Positions 47,468 through 61,100 of a DNA stretch of 64,000 nt are shown here, piece after piece. This stretch comes from Adineta steineri. Taxonomy: Eukaryota; Rotifera; Eurotatoria; Adinetida; Adinetidae. Positions within the stretch are counted from its first letter, which is position 1; every line of letters begins with the position of its first letter. Location: positions 139,721 through 203,720 of the forward strand of contig CAJNOI010000125.1 of NCBI GenBank assembly GCA_905250115.1, in the 5' to 3' direction. The position numbers and the translations under genes are program-made. A model generated the notes under the pieces. The model made no database searches and was not told the origin of the DNA. It was given only the letters and a program-made list of their open reading frames with translations.

Positions 47468-48304
47468 ATGGTAAATATCTTTTACTTTTTCTTAAGTTAA
47501 CAAATCTTATAATAATATATTCTTAGGCTAACGACGATAAAAAACATTCAAAATCAACTAGTGATCATGCAAAGAAAAATTTATCAAAACCAAAAGGACG
47601 TTCATTTTGTTGTTCAATATTTATCTATACCTTTGTTTTTGTTTCTGGTGTTATTGTTGGTAAGTTAGATGAAAAATTTAAGTACATATATATCATAATA
47701 TCTGTTAATGATATTTAGCAACCATCTTACCTGATTTAGCTGGCCACCATTTTAAACAACCTTATGGAAAAGAATATGGTATATTGAAATAAAAATAAAC
47801 AAAAAAAAAAAATTTTTATTCGAAATATTTTTCTTAGGAGTTATGGCTGAAAAATTATTTAAAGATTTACCAAAACATTTAACAACATTTAGTGAAACAG
47901 CTGTAGTTATTGGCCGAGATTTCGCCGATCGTCTTTGGGATCTTAAAGCTGAAGTTGAACGACGAATTGCAGAAATGAGTAATAAAAAAGATGATACAAT
48001 CAAAAGTAAATTAGCCATATAATATAATAAAATAAAATATCGCCCACGTTTTTTTTCAAGCTAAAACATCCACTCAACGTTCAACAACTGGAAATAAAGC
48101 TGCCCATGGTAAATTTAAGTTTTGTATAAAATATTTCTTTATAATTATTTTTCTAAATAGATCATGATCATAGCCACAAAGCACGAACACATGATGCAAA
48201 ACAAGCCTCAGCTTCAGGAAGTAAATATAACCGGTACACTTGAATTCGTTAATAATATATCTTTTACTATAGACAGCCGACCAACAAAAAACAACGAATT
48301 CTAA
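47468..48304 (+). CDS. Small lysine-rich one-pass membrane protein, family not recognised
   Basis: Seven small exons join in phase (47468-47470, 47527-47659, 47719-47778, 47838-48005, 48061-48108, 48161-48220, 48273-48304), giving 167 residues. Exon 1 is only the ATG codon. The N-terminus is Lys/Ser-rich (DDKKHSKSTSDHAKKNLSKP), followed by one membrane helix (CCSIFIYTFVFVSGVIVATI). Then a conserved-looking amphipathic segment, FKDLPKHLTTFSETAVVIG and RDFADRLWDLKAEVERRIAE, and a His/Lys-rich tail. The topology recalls LRRC59-type ER proteins, but sequence similarity is not convincing. No function assigned. Confidence 0.6.
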
Positions 48305-48855
48305 ACTCGACAATATCATGATTTGATAATTGACTTATTATGGTTGAGATTATTTCTGATCTTAACGTTCTTTCATCGTTTTTCAGTTTTATTGTCTTTC
48401 ATTTTTTTTGTTTCGCGTTGTTTTAGCCATAAAAATAGATTCATATTAGAGATTTTCTCTAAGAAGAAATATTTCGGAATATTGATTTTCGTGAAAACAC
48501 GAATGTTAAGCTATCGGGTCGGATTCATGACCGATAGATATCGTCTACGCGATTTGATAAGACGGGTGAATTGATTTTAGAAAGTTAAATTTATTTTTAA
48601 TACTTCAGTTAATTGCCCTATATTAATTACAGGAATCAGATGACAATATATTAATTAAATATACAACGATCGTCAGATGTTACATTTAATTGTACACATA
48701 TGCTATGTTTTTTATTAGAATAAATTGTAAAATTAATTATAAATGTTTGTTTCTACATAGTAGAAAAAAAATTTTTATTACTATAAAATAAACTTGAGAA
48801 TGTTTCTTATGAAATCATATACAATAAAACTATACATTTATCTGACCAAATTATT
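48305..48855. other. Convergent intergenic DNA
   Basis: AT-rich stretch between the 3' ends of the small membrane protein gene and the WDR91-like gene. An open frame at 48323-48574 shows no domain and is treated as chance. Confidence 0.4.
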
Positions 48856-49751
48856 TTACATAATTGTAGTTGATTTTACTGAGATTTGTGAACTTGACGA
48901 ATCATCTGTAGATAAAAAGATCTGATTTCCTATTGTCGATTCTTGTACTGGTTGAACAAAAATCAATTCTGATGGAGTAGAAAACGATGGTAATTGACCT
49001 TGTAAAAAACATACAATCGATATCATTCACATATAGAACGAAAATCTATATTTACTATTTGATGATATTGTTTGATTCGGCAGGAATTTATTTCGTAATT
49101 TCGATATTATGGTTAATTCAGGTGAAGATATAGATAGATCAGTTTGCTCTTTAATTGAACCGATCTTCGATGGTATCATACTATTAGAAGAATAGAAATA
49201 TGATTTGAATTTTTTTTTCGTAATAAATCTTACTGAAAAAATGCTATCGATAGAAAATTTTGTAATGAAGCCCAAAATAATTCACTCCATTGTTTGGAAA
49301 AATAAACTTGAAAAACTGGATTTTCTTCCGGATTTTTAATAAATGGTAATGTAAACCATTCTTTTGACCAGTCATTTGATTGTTGAAGTGTTTTAATTAA
49401 ACGATCGAAAAATTCATTTATTTTATCGGTTTTCGATGATTGAATTGCATGAATTAAATAACAACGATATAAATTGGTACGAATTTTTGTAAAAATATTT
49501 ATTAATTTTTGAGAATCAATTGTTAAATTTGATAAAAGACGTTGTTCAATTTGTGTCCAATAATCAATTAAAGTAGTAAGATCAAATTGATGAATATTAA
49601 GTGTTAACTGTTCGAGAATATGATCAGCTCGATATTGTTCAATGGGTAATTTTATTAATTCATTATCAAATGTACGTGATGTTGATGATAAATTACGATA
49701 TTGAAAATAATCACGAACAAGATCATCAATAATTGTAAATGAAGTAGCCAT
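48856..49751 (-). CDS. WDR91 N-terminal homologue without WD repeats
   Basis: WDR91 acts with WDR81 on endosomes to lower PI3P and drive early-to-late endosome conversion. Three phase-consistent exons (49751-49234, 49180-49056, 48998-48856) give 261 residues. Residues 1-172 match the WDR91 N-terminus along its length: IIDDLVRDYFQYRNLSSTSRTFD (LisH-like), DLTTLIDYWTQIEQRLLSNL, NLYRCYLIHAIQSSKTDKINEFF, WFTLPFIKNPEENPVFQVYF and QWSELFWASLQNFLSIAFF. After a short Ser/Thr-rich tail the frame ends, whereas other WDR91 proteins continue to a C-terminal WD40 propeller. No WD repeats follow on this strand. Either a shortened paralogue or a gene split by rearrangement. Confidence 0.75.
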
Positions 49752-50453
49752 ATTGGCTTATTTTTTAAAAAAATGACTAAATATATCTATGTATGAAATA
49801 TTAGTTAATCTGATTGGTCATTTATTTTATTTACTTGTTTATTTATTCTTAACTTCAACTAGAATTTTTGAAATAAGAAATTTTAAGAGAAAAATCTGTT
49901 TTAAAATAATTGATATATTCGAATAATTGACGATAGATGGCGGAAAATTCATTTAAATTTAATACATTTTTTATTAATGTGTCAAATATGTATAGGGATG
50001 GATATATTATCTTTGAGATTTATTTTGATCTATCATTATCATGAACTTGCGTATATTCTTTTACGTATTAATTAAATCTAAGTATACGTTTCAAAGGTAT
50101 GAAATTCGATTAATATTGATCTATTGAGCTGGGTACCGTTTAGAATGATATTCATTTTAACAGTAGATGTTTGAAAACGTTAATTTATATATACATAGTT
50201 ATTTTATCTTGCTGAAAACGAAAATATATCTTAAGTATTTTTTTTCAGATTGAATAAGAAAAATCATATAAACAATGTGTGATATATCTCATATAGATGA
50301 TGAAATAATGAACAAACAAAAAAAGAGATTATCACCTTAAGAAAAAAAAAGTTAAATTAAATAAATAGTATCTTATTTGTTCAAAACGAACATTCATTAG
50401 ACGAATTAATGTGATGATATGATACATATTTTCTCTTCTTTTTTAGATAAAAT
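49752..50453. promoter_or_regulatory. Shared divergent promoter region
   Basis: 702 nt between the divergent starts of the WDR91-like gene and UNC-45. It must hold both promoters. No consensus box stands out against the AT-rich background. Confidence 0.4.
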
Positions 50454-53400
50454 ATGACTGCGAGTTTATCTGAACCCGGAGATCTTCGTGAACAAGGAAA
50501 TCAAGCATTTAAACAAGGAAAATTTCAAGAAGCTATCGATCGATATACTGAAGCATTGAATGCACTTGTCGATTTACAATTATCTGAAACCATAAAAAAT
50601 GATCTAACAAAATGTTATAGTAATCGTTCGCAATGTTATATTAATTTAAATCAATATGAAGAAGCTATTGAAGATGCTACACGAGCACTTGAGTACACTC
50701 CTGCAGATCAAAAATCTTTATATCGTCGAGCAAATGCATTTGAACGTTTAGGCAAAGTAAACGAAGCTATATCAGATGCACAACGTTTAATATCAATTTC
50801 ACCTAAAGGAGGTTCTGGTGATGAACAAACAAATATTCTTTTAAGAAAATTACGTGAAAATGCACAAAGCAAAGTATAAATAAATCTATATTTTTCTTGT
50901 TCATTCCATATATTAATCTTCATTCTATTAAAGCATACACAAAAAACACAATTAACATCTCAGATTCAACAAATGTTCGAAGCTATTCATATAAATTCAA
51001 ATTCAGAAACAGTAAGTTTATTTGCATCTGATACATATATATTTATTTTATAATAGGCATTGAATAATCTTCTTGTTATATCACGTGAAGACGCTGGTGC
51101 AGAAGGAATTCTTGCCTTTGATTGTGATCTACGACAAATAAAAGATTTTATTCAAAGAAATGAACGAATTACTGTACTTGGTACTTTACGAGTATTAGCT
51201 TCGATTGTTAGAAATTCATATAAACGGGTACGAAAATATGTAATACAATTTTTACAGATCTAAAATCGATTCTTTATTTTTTTTAGGCAGAAAATGTATA
51301 TCTTAAACTTGGCCTTCAGCCAATTACTCATTGTTTAGCAATGAATGATAACGAAATTCCTTCAAGTGCAGCTGTTTTACTTCATAATATGATTATTTCA
51401 ATATGTGATCTTGAAAATCGTCGAAAAATTCAAAAACCGATTAATGTACCTTTTAATTTCGATCAATCAATAATTGAATTTATTAACAATGTATTTCGTA
51501 TGTTAAATGGGTTAATTGATGATAAAACATGTTCAGGTATCGGTCGTGATTGTTGTCTTGATCTTGTTGTGAAATTTGTTGATCGAGCAAACGGTTGTAA
51601 TTGGACCAGTAAATTTATTGTATCAGGTAATTATTTTCAATAATTTATTCTAATTTGTTTTTCTATGCCTAATTTTATAGGTGTACCAAAAGTGTTGCGA
51701 GTCGCAGCAACTGTATGTGATTTATCAGATAATATAAAATCATATCAAATAACCGAACAAACCAAAATGCATATTTCTTGTGTACTTAGTGTTGTTTATC
51801 ATGATTTATGTTCAGATCAAGAACGAGAAGAATTTAATAGTGAATGTATAGAATTTGTTAAGTATGTTATATGTAATATCATATGAAAATATTTGTTTTT
51901 TGTGACTTTTAGAGCTCTACGAGAGAAAGATGATGTTCAATCTCGAATACGAACAATATCGGTTTTAGCTGTTCTATTGCAAGGTCCGTTTGATACTGGT
52001 AATGCAATTTTAGGTAGTCAGAATCTAGTAGATTTAATGATACAAATGGCTGGTTCTGATGATGTTGTACAACAAGTAATTGAAAAAAAGGTTTTTTGTT
52101 CAAGATTTATTTATTTATTATATTAGCGTATTGCCGTTGAAGCAATTGTTTTATCTGCATCAAAAAAAGATAAAGCAGCTGGTATTATTGCACAAGGTGC
52201 TGATATTCTTAAAAATTTGTATCGATCAGCCAATGATGATATTAAAGTGCTTGCTCTTGTGGTACGATCCATTTCTTTTTTGATGTTTTAATCTTCCTAT
52301 TCATTTTTCTTAAGGGTTTATCAAAAATTGCATCAAGTAAAGGTACAGATACAAGTGCAGGTATTGTTGCTGAAGGTTCATGTCAAACGCTTGGTCGTGC
52401 ATGTTGCAAGTATGTTCAAAGAGAAAATATTGAATAATATATATATATTGTTTTGTTTTTCGTAGATTTTTAACAACAAGTGAAAGTTTCGATATTCGTC
52501 GTTGGTCAGCTGATGGTTTGGCTTATTTATCGTTAGATGCTGATGTTAAAGAAGAACTTGCTGATAATCTACCAGCTTTAAAAGCTCTTTTTAATTTATG
52601 TCAATCTCAAGATGCACATGTTTTATATTCTCTAACAACAATATTTGTTAATCTAACAAATACATATGATATACGAAAACCAGATAAAGAAATGGTTGAA
52701 TTAGCTACATATGCTAAACAACATATACCAAAAGAACATCCAAAGGTAATAAAATGATAGGTATTTGTTAAGCTGAATTTTGATTTTTTACAGGATGAAA
52801 AAACATTTTTTGATGAACGTCGAAAAAAATTAGTCGAAGCTGGAATTATTCCTATTTTAGTACAATTATGTAAACATAAAAGTGAAAATTGTCGAGAACA
52901 AATAGCTCGGTATGAATATAAGAAATATTTGATTGAATTGCAAGATTAAATTGTTTTAGAATATTTCTTGGCCTTTGTGAAAATGAAAAATATCGTGGAC
53001 CCATTGTTGCAGGCGGAGGAGCAAAAGTAGAATATTTTCTTTTTATATTAACTCAATAATTATAAATTGATTTATATTTTTAAGGCTTTACTTCCACTTA
53101 CCTTCGAAGGAACAGCTATTGGCATGACAAAAGCAAGTCAAGCTTTAGCAAAAATTTGTATAACAACAAATCCAGAAATTGCTTTTCCTGGTCAACGAGT
53201 ATGAGAATTTCAAATGTAGAATCTTATCTTCATTTTATTTTAGATGCTTGAAATTGTTCGACCTATTATTAAACTTCTAAAAATTGAACATACAGCCCTA
53301 GAAAATTTCGAAGCATTATTGGCATTAACAAATTTAGCGAGCATTGGAGAAAATGTTAGAAAACGTATTTTAAAAGAAGATGGATTCTCTAATATTGAAC

Positions 53401-54646
53401 AATATATGTTCGAAGAACATCCAATGTTGAAACGAGCAGCAACTGAATGCATGTGTAATTTAGTTGTTCAAGAAGAAGTAAGAAAGTTATTCATATAAAT
53501 ATATATTCTCTTTATTTCGAATAGGTTATGAAATATTTTACGGGAGAAAATGATCGTATTAAATTATTAGTTTTATTATGTGGTGATGAAGATGAATTAT
53601 TAATAAAAGCAGCATTAGGAACATTAGCTGTTTTATCATCATTACAAGCTGATATTGAATATATAAAAGATTTAAATTTACAAGATGAAGAACGTCAACG
53701 ATTAAATGATTTAATGAAAGAAAATCGAATAATATGTGAAAAAATTCTTGATGTTCGTATATTCATAAAGATGATTTCCCTTTTTTTTAGTGGAAATAAA
53801 TTCTTTTTTTGTATTTAGGTTAAATCATTTACTGAGATTTTTAAACAATTATGTGCTTGCAATAATCAAGATTTACAATTTCGTGCACTTTATATAATTC
53901 GCAATATTGTTAAGATTGATAAAGAATTAGCAATACGCATTGTCGAAACGGAATTAATGGATATTTTATTTGCAATGAAAGAAATAAAAGATATTTCTCT
54001 AGTCAATGAAAAGGTATATTGATTTTATATTTTATATTTAACTGAGGAACTTAGACTGTCAATAAAATCAGGAGCGTGGGGCAGTGGCAGATCTAGGATT
54101 TTGCAAGAGGGGGACGATCTTTTTTGAGTATGGAGGGGCGATACCTAGGGGGACTTTGGCTAAAAGCTATTTTTTGAGTCCAACCGAAGTAGTGTGAACC
54201 TGTTTTTTCGCTCATTTTTACTGTAAAAAATCAAATACAAATTCGGAAGGGGGGGGGGGGGGCGATCACCTCCCTAAATCCGCCACTGGCGTGGTGTGTC
54301 ACGCCCTCCTGCTTTGGAAAATTTTAGTTATTTTTGGTCAATAAAATCAAACAAAAGGGTTTTTACGTTTTTTTTGATAGTAGATTTAAGCAAAAAGGGT
54401 GTTCCGTCCCCTCCTGCTCTTAGAACTTGAAGTACTGAAGTTTTGCGCCCCCCCCCCCCTCTCCTGCCTTAGAGATCTCGCTACGCCCCTGAATAAGATA
54501 TAAAGTAAAACCTTTTATATCTTTTATTTTAGAATCAAAAAATTGCTTCGGAGATTGTTCAACTCTGTCTAAAATATGGTCTTATTCAAAAGAATAAAGA
54601 ACAAACAATTAAAGAAGAAAATGGTACTATTACTTCAAATAAATGA
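50454..54646 (+). CDS. UNC45: UNC-45 myosin co-chaperone
   Basis: UNC-45 links HSP90 to the myosin motor domain and helps fold it during sarcomere and cytoskeleton assembly. About 16 exons, all joins in phase, give roughly 940 residues, the usual family length. The N-terminal TPR domain fills exon 1 (about 1-140: [40 protein letters not shown]). The central and UCS armadillo-like regions follow (for example [58 protein letters not shown]-type joins over short introns, [21 protein letters not shown] and [21 protein letters not shown]). The terminal exon (54532-54646) ends [12 protein letters not shown] plus a short tail. The last intron (54014-54531) is swollen by two nested transposon relics; all other introns are about 45-65 nt. 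Confidence 0.92.
54069..54491. mobile_element. hAT-like MITE (CAGGGGCGTAGC ends), host of a nested insertion
   Basis: Ends CAGGAGCGTGG (left) and CTACGCCCCTG (right), with near-matching 8-bp target duplication AATAAAAT (54061-54068) / AATAAGAT (54492-54499). It is interrupted by the element at 54082-54288 and lies entirely in the last UNC-45 intron. Confidence 0.7.
54082..54288 (+). mobile_element. hAT-like MITE, CAGTGGCGG family, full length and nested
   Basis: 207 nt from CAGTGGCAGATCTAGG to CTAAATCCGCCACTG. Target duplication GCGTGGGG / GCGTGGTG (54074-54081, 54289-54296) lies within the outer MITE, so it inserted later. It gives the most complete view of the family here. Confidence 0.8.
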
Positions 54647-55167
54647 ACAAAATAATTTTTATCTATCTATATTAATGGTGCTGAATCTGCTTTTTTAATT
54701 TATAAAATATATTCTATGATTGGAGTATCAATAAAAAAACTGTTATCGTTCTTTTTTTCAGTATAAATCATTTGAAAGTTCAAAAAAAGAGATTAAATCT
54801 ATCAGATCAGTACTCTTAATATCGGATCTATCTAGTACAGATGATACATAACGATTAAATGAACAATATATATATATGATTTGTATATGAATGATTTCAC
54901 GTAATTCATTACTAAGATGAATAAATATGTTTATGTTTAGTATCCTTAACTAATGTACTTATCTATGACGAAAAAAATAATAAAATAAAATCTATATCGT
55001 CTATGAAGCATATCTGTCTAATAATCCCTCTATGCTTGATTTAAATCATAGATGTCACTTAGATTGTTTCATTTGCTAGGTGACCTCTTCTCCATAGTAC
55101 ATTACTCATGGCCGATCAATAAAGAAAAGAAAAGTCAATCAATAATCTTTAAATAAAGAAAACTAAG
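54647..55167. other. Intergenic DNA between UNC-45 and WDR90
   Basis: AT-rich; holds the UNC-45 3' untranslated region and the WDR90 promoter. No repeat seen. Confidence 0.45.
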
Positions 55168-58100
55168 ATGAGCAACAATACATGGCAACATCCATATGTT
55201 AATATATTTAAACATTTTGATATAGGTTCAACTAAAAAATGTGCCAAACAAGGTGATGTAACTGCACTCATGGTATGATATATTTTCTTTTACATTCGAA
55301 AAAAAAGAAATATTATTTTCTATTATAATTAGGATCGTGATCTGAAATCCACTGTATTTCGTATACGTGGTCTTGTTCCAGCAAATAATTATATACAATT
55401 TCCTGCTCAATTACCAAATCAAAATCTTGCTTTAATTGGTCGTTTATTCTATATTTTATTTCGACCTATATTTGATAAATTTTTTTCTATACATATTGAT
55501 ATTCTTACACATGAACAACATATTGTACGTATATCATTATCAAATTTATATCGTGAATTAAAAGTTACACAAACATGTATACAATTTCCATATACATCAA
55601 CAAATACAACTATACATTGGACGGTGTTATGTTTAGATTTAGAAGCTATTCTATTAACACATATGACAAATCAACATTATCATATGATAAAATCATTTCA
55701 ATTATGTGGAAATATGATGATTAAAAATTGTTTTTCATCACAATATTTCTATGAACCAGGATTAAGTAATCATAAAGCTAAACAAAATGGTTTAAAATGT
55801 TCAAATATTCGTTCATTACCACGTGAATTATCCTATCCAGTTGGTAAAGATGAATCATGGCATAATAAATATGATTTTATTATCATACCAAATTCATCAT
55901 CATTAGCAGATGAAAATTCGAATAATGTTCAATTACAAACACCAAGAGAATTAATTCAAAGTGATGAACAAACCAGTCGATCATTAACAGACTTAACACT
56001 TGTTACACAAAGAACAATTTCACCGAGAGATAGTCAGGTATTACATTTGACAAAAAAGCAAGATCAAAACTCTTAAATTTTTTGTATTTAGGTCAATAAT
56101 TGGCGTACAACGAATAATCCTATTGATCGTTTTCCATCATTACCCACCATGTATGAACCTTCACTTCCTTCCGCTTCATCACGAAATAATAATGATGGTA
56201 TTCATCTTTTTGTCAATCCACAAACAGTTGGTGATGAAACGAATTTTGAACTTCCACTTTCAACTGATCGTTCTCAACAATCTCATTTATCTGATCCAAT
56301 ACTTCGTTTACGTACTGTTATTGGTCTAGGTAATAGTACACAGAATTGTACAAATCTATTATGGACACAAGATGGAAATTATATTCTCTATCCATCGAAT
56401 GCTATTGTTGTTCAAATGCATGTTGAAACTCAACAACAATTATTTTTTATTGGACATTCGGATAAAGTGAGTGCTATTGCATTCAATGGAAATTCTTCAT
56501 TATTAGCAACAATACAAGCTGGACCTGATGGTAAATATAAACAAAAAATCAGAAATATTCCAATAATTGTCTATTCTAGGTATTCTTCGATTATGGAAAT
56601 TTGAAACACGTCGTTGTATTTGTGTTGTTCGTGTACCTGGTGCATGTAATTTACATGCACTTGATTTTGGTATTCGAAATCTTTCAGATTCATCATCATC
56701 TCTTATTGTTGTTGGTCATGGTGAACAACCGCAACAATCTCGTACGATAGTTTGTGTTTATAATACATTAAATGCACATAAAGGTTCAATTGATCTTCTA
56801 TGTCGAACAACAACCGATGCATCTATAACACATATACGTTTTGTTCCATATGATTCAACAAGATTTGTTTCAATTGGTTTAGATAATATACGTTTTTGGC
56901 GTATTAAAAATGGGAATGATTTAAAATCAATGAGTATATCTGTTGATGATATTAATCAATTAGAATATACAGATTTACAATTTGAACATATATCAAATAA
57001 TAAATTAAATGAATTAATTGTATTTATATCATCAAAAAGTGGTCATATTATTGAATTATTATATGATGAACGACGTGTAACAAAAATTCATCGTTTATTA
57101 CCAAAAAAACATTCGAATGGTTCAACAGAAAAGATTACTATGGCAAATGGACCATCGATTGGTATATGTGCATTTGCATGTACAAATACATTTTGTATAA
57201 CAGGTTCAAATGATGGATATGTTCGTGTTTGGTCAAATGATTTTACACAAGTTTATATTGAAGCGAAACATGATCAAGCTATATGTGGTTTAATAACATC
57301 ACATGATCAAACTCGTGTGTTAATTTTAACTGTATCAGGTTCACTTGGTATATTAAATCTTGTTAATAAAGAACATTTAAATTTAATACGTGCACATACA
57401 CAATATGTGACAGATATTGATTATGATGATACAAGAAAACAAATGATTAGTGTTGGACAAGATGGTACAATAAGAATATGGTGTTTTCGTACAGGTAAAC
57501 AATTATCGGAATTTACGGCTGAACGTGAAACACCAGTGATTGTTACATATGCACCCAATCGACAAACATTTGCATGTGGTTTTAATAATGGAACAATTAA
57601 AATATTTGAAATAAATACATCGATTATATCAGTTGAAATTACGTAAGATTTTATATAAACTTTAGTATTGTCCCAAAATCCGGAAAAGTTTTGAAAAAAG
57701 ATTCAATAGTTTATTTAACAAAGAGCCATGTATAAGAAAGAAGAGAAACCATTTGATTTGAAGAGAAGTGATGTGGTTCACTTTTTAGTAGCCACCAATA
57801 AAGAAAGTCCCACGAGATACTCATCGCTCTCGAAATGTTTGGCAAGTAGGACTGTGAAAGCTCAGGTTCAGTTTTTTTGGAACTGGAACTGTTACATTCC
57901 TGTTGCTAAGAGTATTGACTTTAAAGCATGGACACAACACCCATACTCTCAAGGTGCACGTCTGTGTATATTTGCTAATAGAAGTGCAAAGCACAGTAAA
58001 GTAGAATGGTACCTGGTAGACAATAATCATGATTGACGTAGACAACCATAATCATTTATGAAAGAATATTATCATTCTCTTCTGTTAGAACAATATCAGA

Positions 58101-61100
58101 AATTTTCCGGATTTCAAGACATATTCTAAATTTTCATAGTATTTTATTTTAAATAATTCATTTTTCTAGACATCATACAACGGGTATTACTGGTTTAATC
58201 TATGCTCATAATGGTGGACGTTTAATAAGTAGTGATGAAGAAGGCAATTTATGTTTATTAGATGCGAATGATAATTATAAATTACAACGAACAGTAGCAA
58301 AAGCTTTATCAATATTACATAAAGGCATATCAACATTATCAATAAGTTCGGATGGTAAACATACAGCATATGTTGGACCAACAGAATTTGTTGTAACAAT
58401 TGTTGAAACAAATAGTTTAAATCAAACACTTCGAATTGATATAAGTAGTTGTACATCGATTAGTAATGATCGACGATCGAGTTCATCAACTGATGCAGCT
58501 TTATTTGTTCGTTTTGCACCTAATCGACAATTATTAGTTGCAACAACAAATTTCAAATTACTTAAATTCGATTCTTATTCAGGAAAACTTCTAAATATTG
58601 TAAAAAAAAAATTCTTAATTTTTATTTATTAGAATAAATGAAATTTTTCGTTTAGATAAGTAATGTACACAAACAATCATTTGATTGTCTTGCTTTATCA
58701 TCCGATAGTCAATATTTAGTTACGAGTGGTGATAATATGCTTAAATTTTGGGATGATATTAACTTTCAAGTAAATTTTCATTTTTTAACTTTTTTTATTC
58801 ATAATATTTATCTAGAGTTTTGTTGGCCATTCTGAACCAGTACGAAAAGTTTTTTTTACAGATGATAATATGCATATTGTAAGTATTGGAGATTCAATAT
58901 TTATTTGGGATGTACTTGCATGGACAACGCCTCGACCAAATGTATTTAGTAATACACAATACATTGTTCCTCCTTTGAAAAGTAAAATCTAAATAAAATA
59001 AATTGAAATTTCAAAGAAAAATGTTTTTGTATAGATATTGAACGTGCATCTATACGATTTCCATCGGATAATAATGGACAACCAAGAAATCCACCTGAAC
59101 CATTTCAATATACTCAGCAAACGAATGAAAATACTGCACGAGCTGTAACACGATCATTATCAAATTGTGAACTTAATACAACAACAAGTATATCTCATGG
59201 ACATAAGTAAATAATAAATTCTCTTTCTCGTAGAGAAGAGTCCAGTAACAATTAATTGCTTGTCTATCCGAAGGGCCAAAAAAACATCGAAAATCGATTT
59301 TTCGAAAAAGACATTTCTTGAGGTATTTCGAATCTGAGGGGGAAAGGTCAAAAAAACATCGAAGACCGATTATTAATATTAATATAAATTTGAATTATTT
59401 TTTTTAAGAAAAAATCAGAATAAAAAATTACCAATAAAACAAATCGATCGTAATCTACCAACAATTCGACGTCATTTTATTCAACGAATTAATCATTCAC
59501 AATTAGCCAAAGTAATTTAATATTAATTTTTCATTTTTTTTTCTTATTCAATAAATATTTTTCAGAAACGATATGTTGCACCAGCTAATCAAGAAAGTCT
59601 TAAACTTCAATCTATAATTGGTTATAATGGTAATGGAAGAGAAAATGTTGTTTGGCATGCACAATCTGGTTTTTTTGCTTATACTGTCGGTTGTAATATC
59701 ATTGTAGAAAATCTTAATAATAATCATCAAACAATTTTAACTGGTCATACGGAAGAAATCTCAACATTAGCATTATCAAATGATGTTACTATGTTAGCTA
59801 GTGCACAATGTTCAACTACAATGAATAAAGACGAATTACAAACAAAGATTATTATTTGGGATATAAAAATGCTTCGACAAAAATTATTTCTTCATCAGTC
59901 AGTTTATGCAATTCAATCAATGGCTTTTTCAAGGTATTATTCTAAAGTGTACTCTAAATAATTAGTAAAATCATATTCTTTTTGCTATAGAGATGATCGT
60001 TTTCTTCTTACGATGGGTGATTATCGCAAAGCACATCTTACTTTATGGTCAACACAAGATTTTACTAGTTTATTGAATTGGTCTGATGAATCATCTTCAG
60101 CTTATATAAATTGTCTTGCTTGGAATCCAATGCGTGCTAATGAATTTTGTCTTGGTTGTTCAAATAATCTTATACGTTTTTGTACAATTATTGAACAAAC
60201 AAATAATACAAATTTAAAATTACAAGTTATTAATGGACAAATGCCATCATCAATAAGTGAATCGACAAAAAAAATCTGTGAAATAACTTCATGTATCTAT
60301 TTAATTTCAACAACAAATCTTGTTTTATGTTCAACAAATTGTGGTTTTATAACATGTTGGAATACACGTACAAATACATGTCTTCTACATTGGAAAGCTG
60401 ATGCAAATGAAATATGTTATATGGCAACAATTAAACATAAATTAATTACAGGTTCATCAACGGGTTGTTTACGTTTATGGAATACAGAAAATCTTGAAGT
60501 CAATTTAGGATTACCAAATATGACGGATTCGTAAATATGATTAAGAAAAATATTTTATATATAATAGAAAAATGTTTTGTTTAGAAATTATGGTTTAACA
60601 ATACAAGATGAATTTCAACTTGATGATGGAATTATTAGTGGATCATTTGATAATATATTTGATATGGGTATTGTTGGTACAACATGTGGTTCATTATGGT
60701 ATATTTGTTGGACAACAGAACGATCAAAAACTCGTCTTGTTGCTTCACATACTGATCGTATAACAGGTGTTATACCTATTGAAGATACTCATGTTGTAAC
60801 AAGTAGTCTTGATGGTACAATAAGAATATTTCAATTAGAAGATCGAAATGAAATTCTTCGTTTTGATGCTAATGGATTAGTAAGTTTATTGTTTGGTTTA
60901 ATCATATTATATACGATTAAATATTTAGAAAGTAACTTGTTTAACATCGTGGGATAATTCAATTATACCAACAATTGATTCATCTGGAACAACAAGTCCA
61001 ATTAAAAATATTCGTACAACTATTCGATCAATTGTTGCTGGTTATAATGATGGTACAATACGAATTTTTAATCTTCTTCACGGTCAAATGGTGCTTAAAT

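Noticed and set aside
48323-48574. 83-codon plus-strand frame downstream of the small membrane protein
   Set aside because: Starts in the probable 3' untranslated region, composition is Phe/Leu-rich from AT-rich DNA, no motif.
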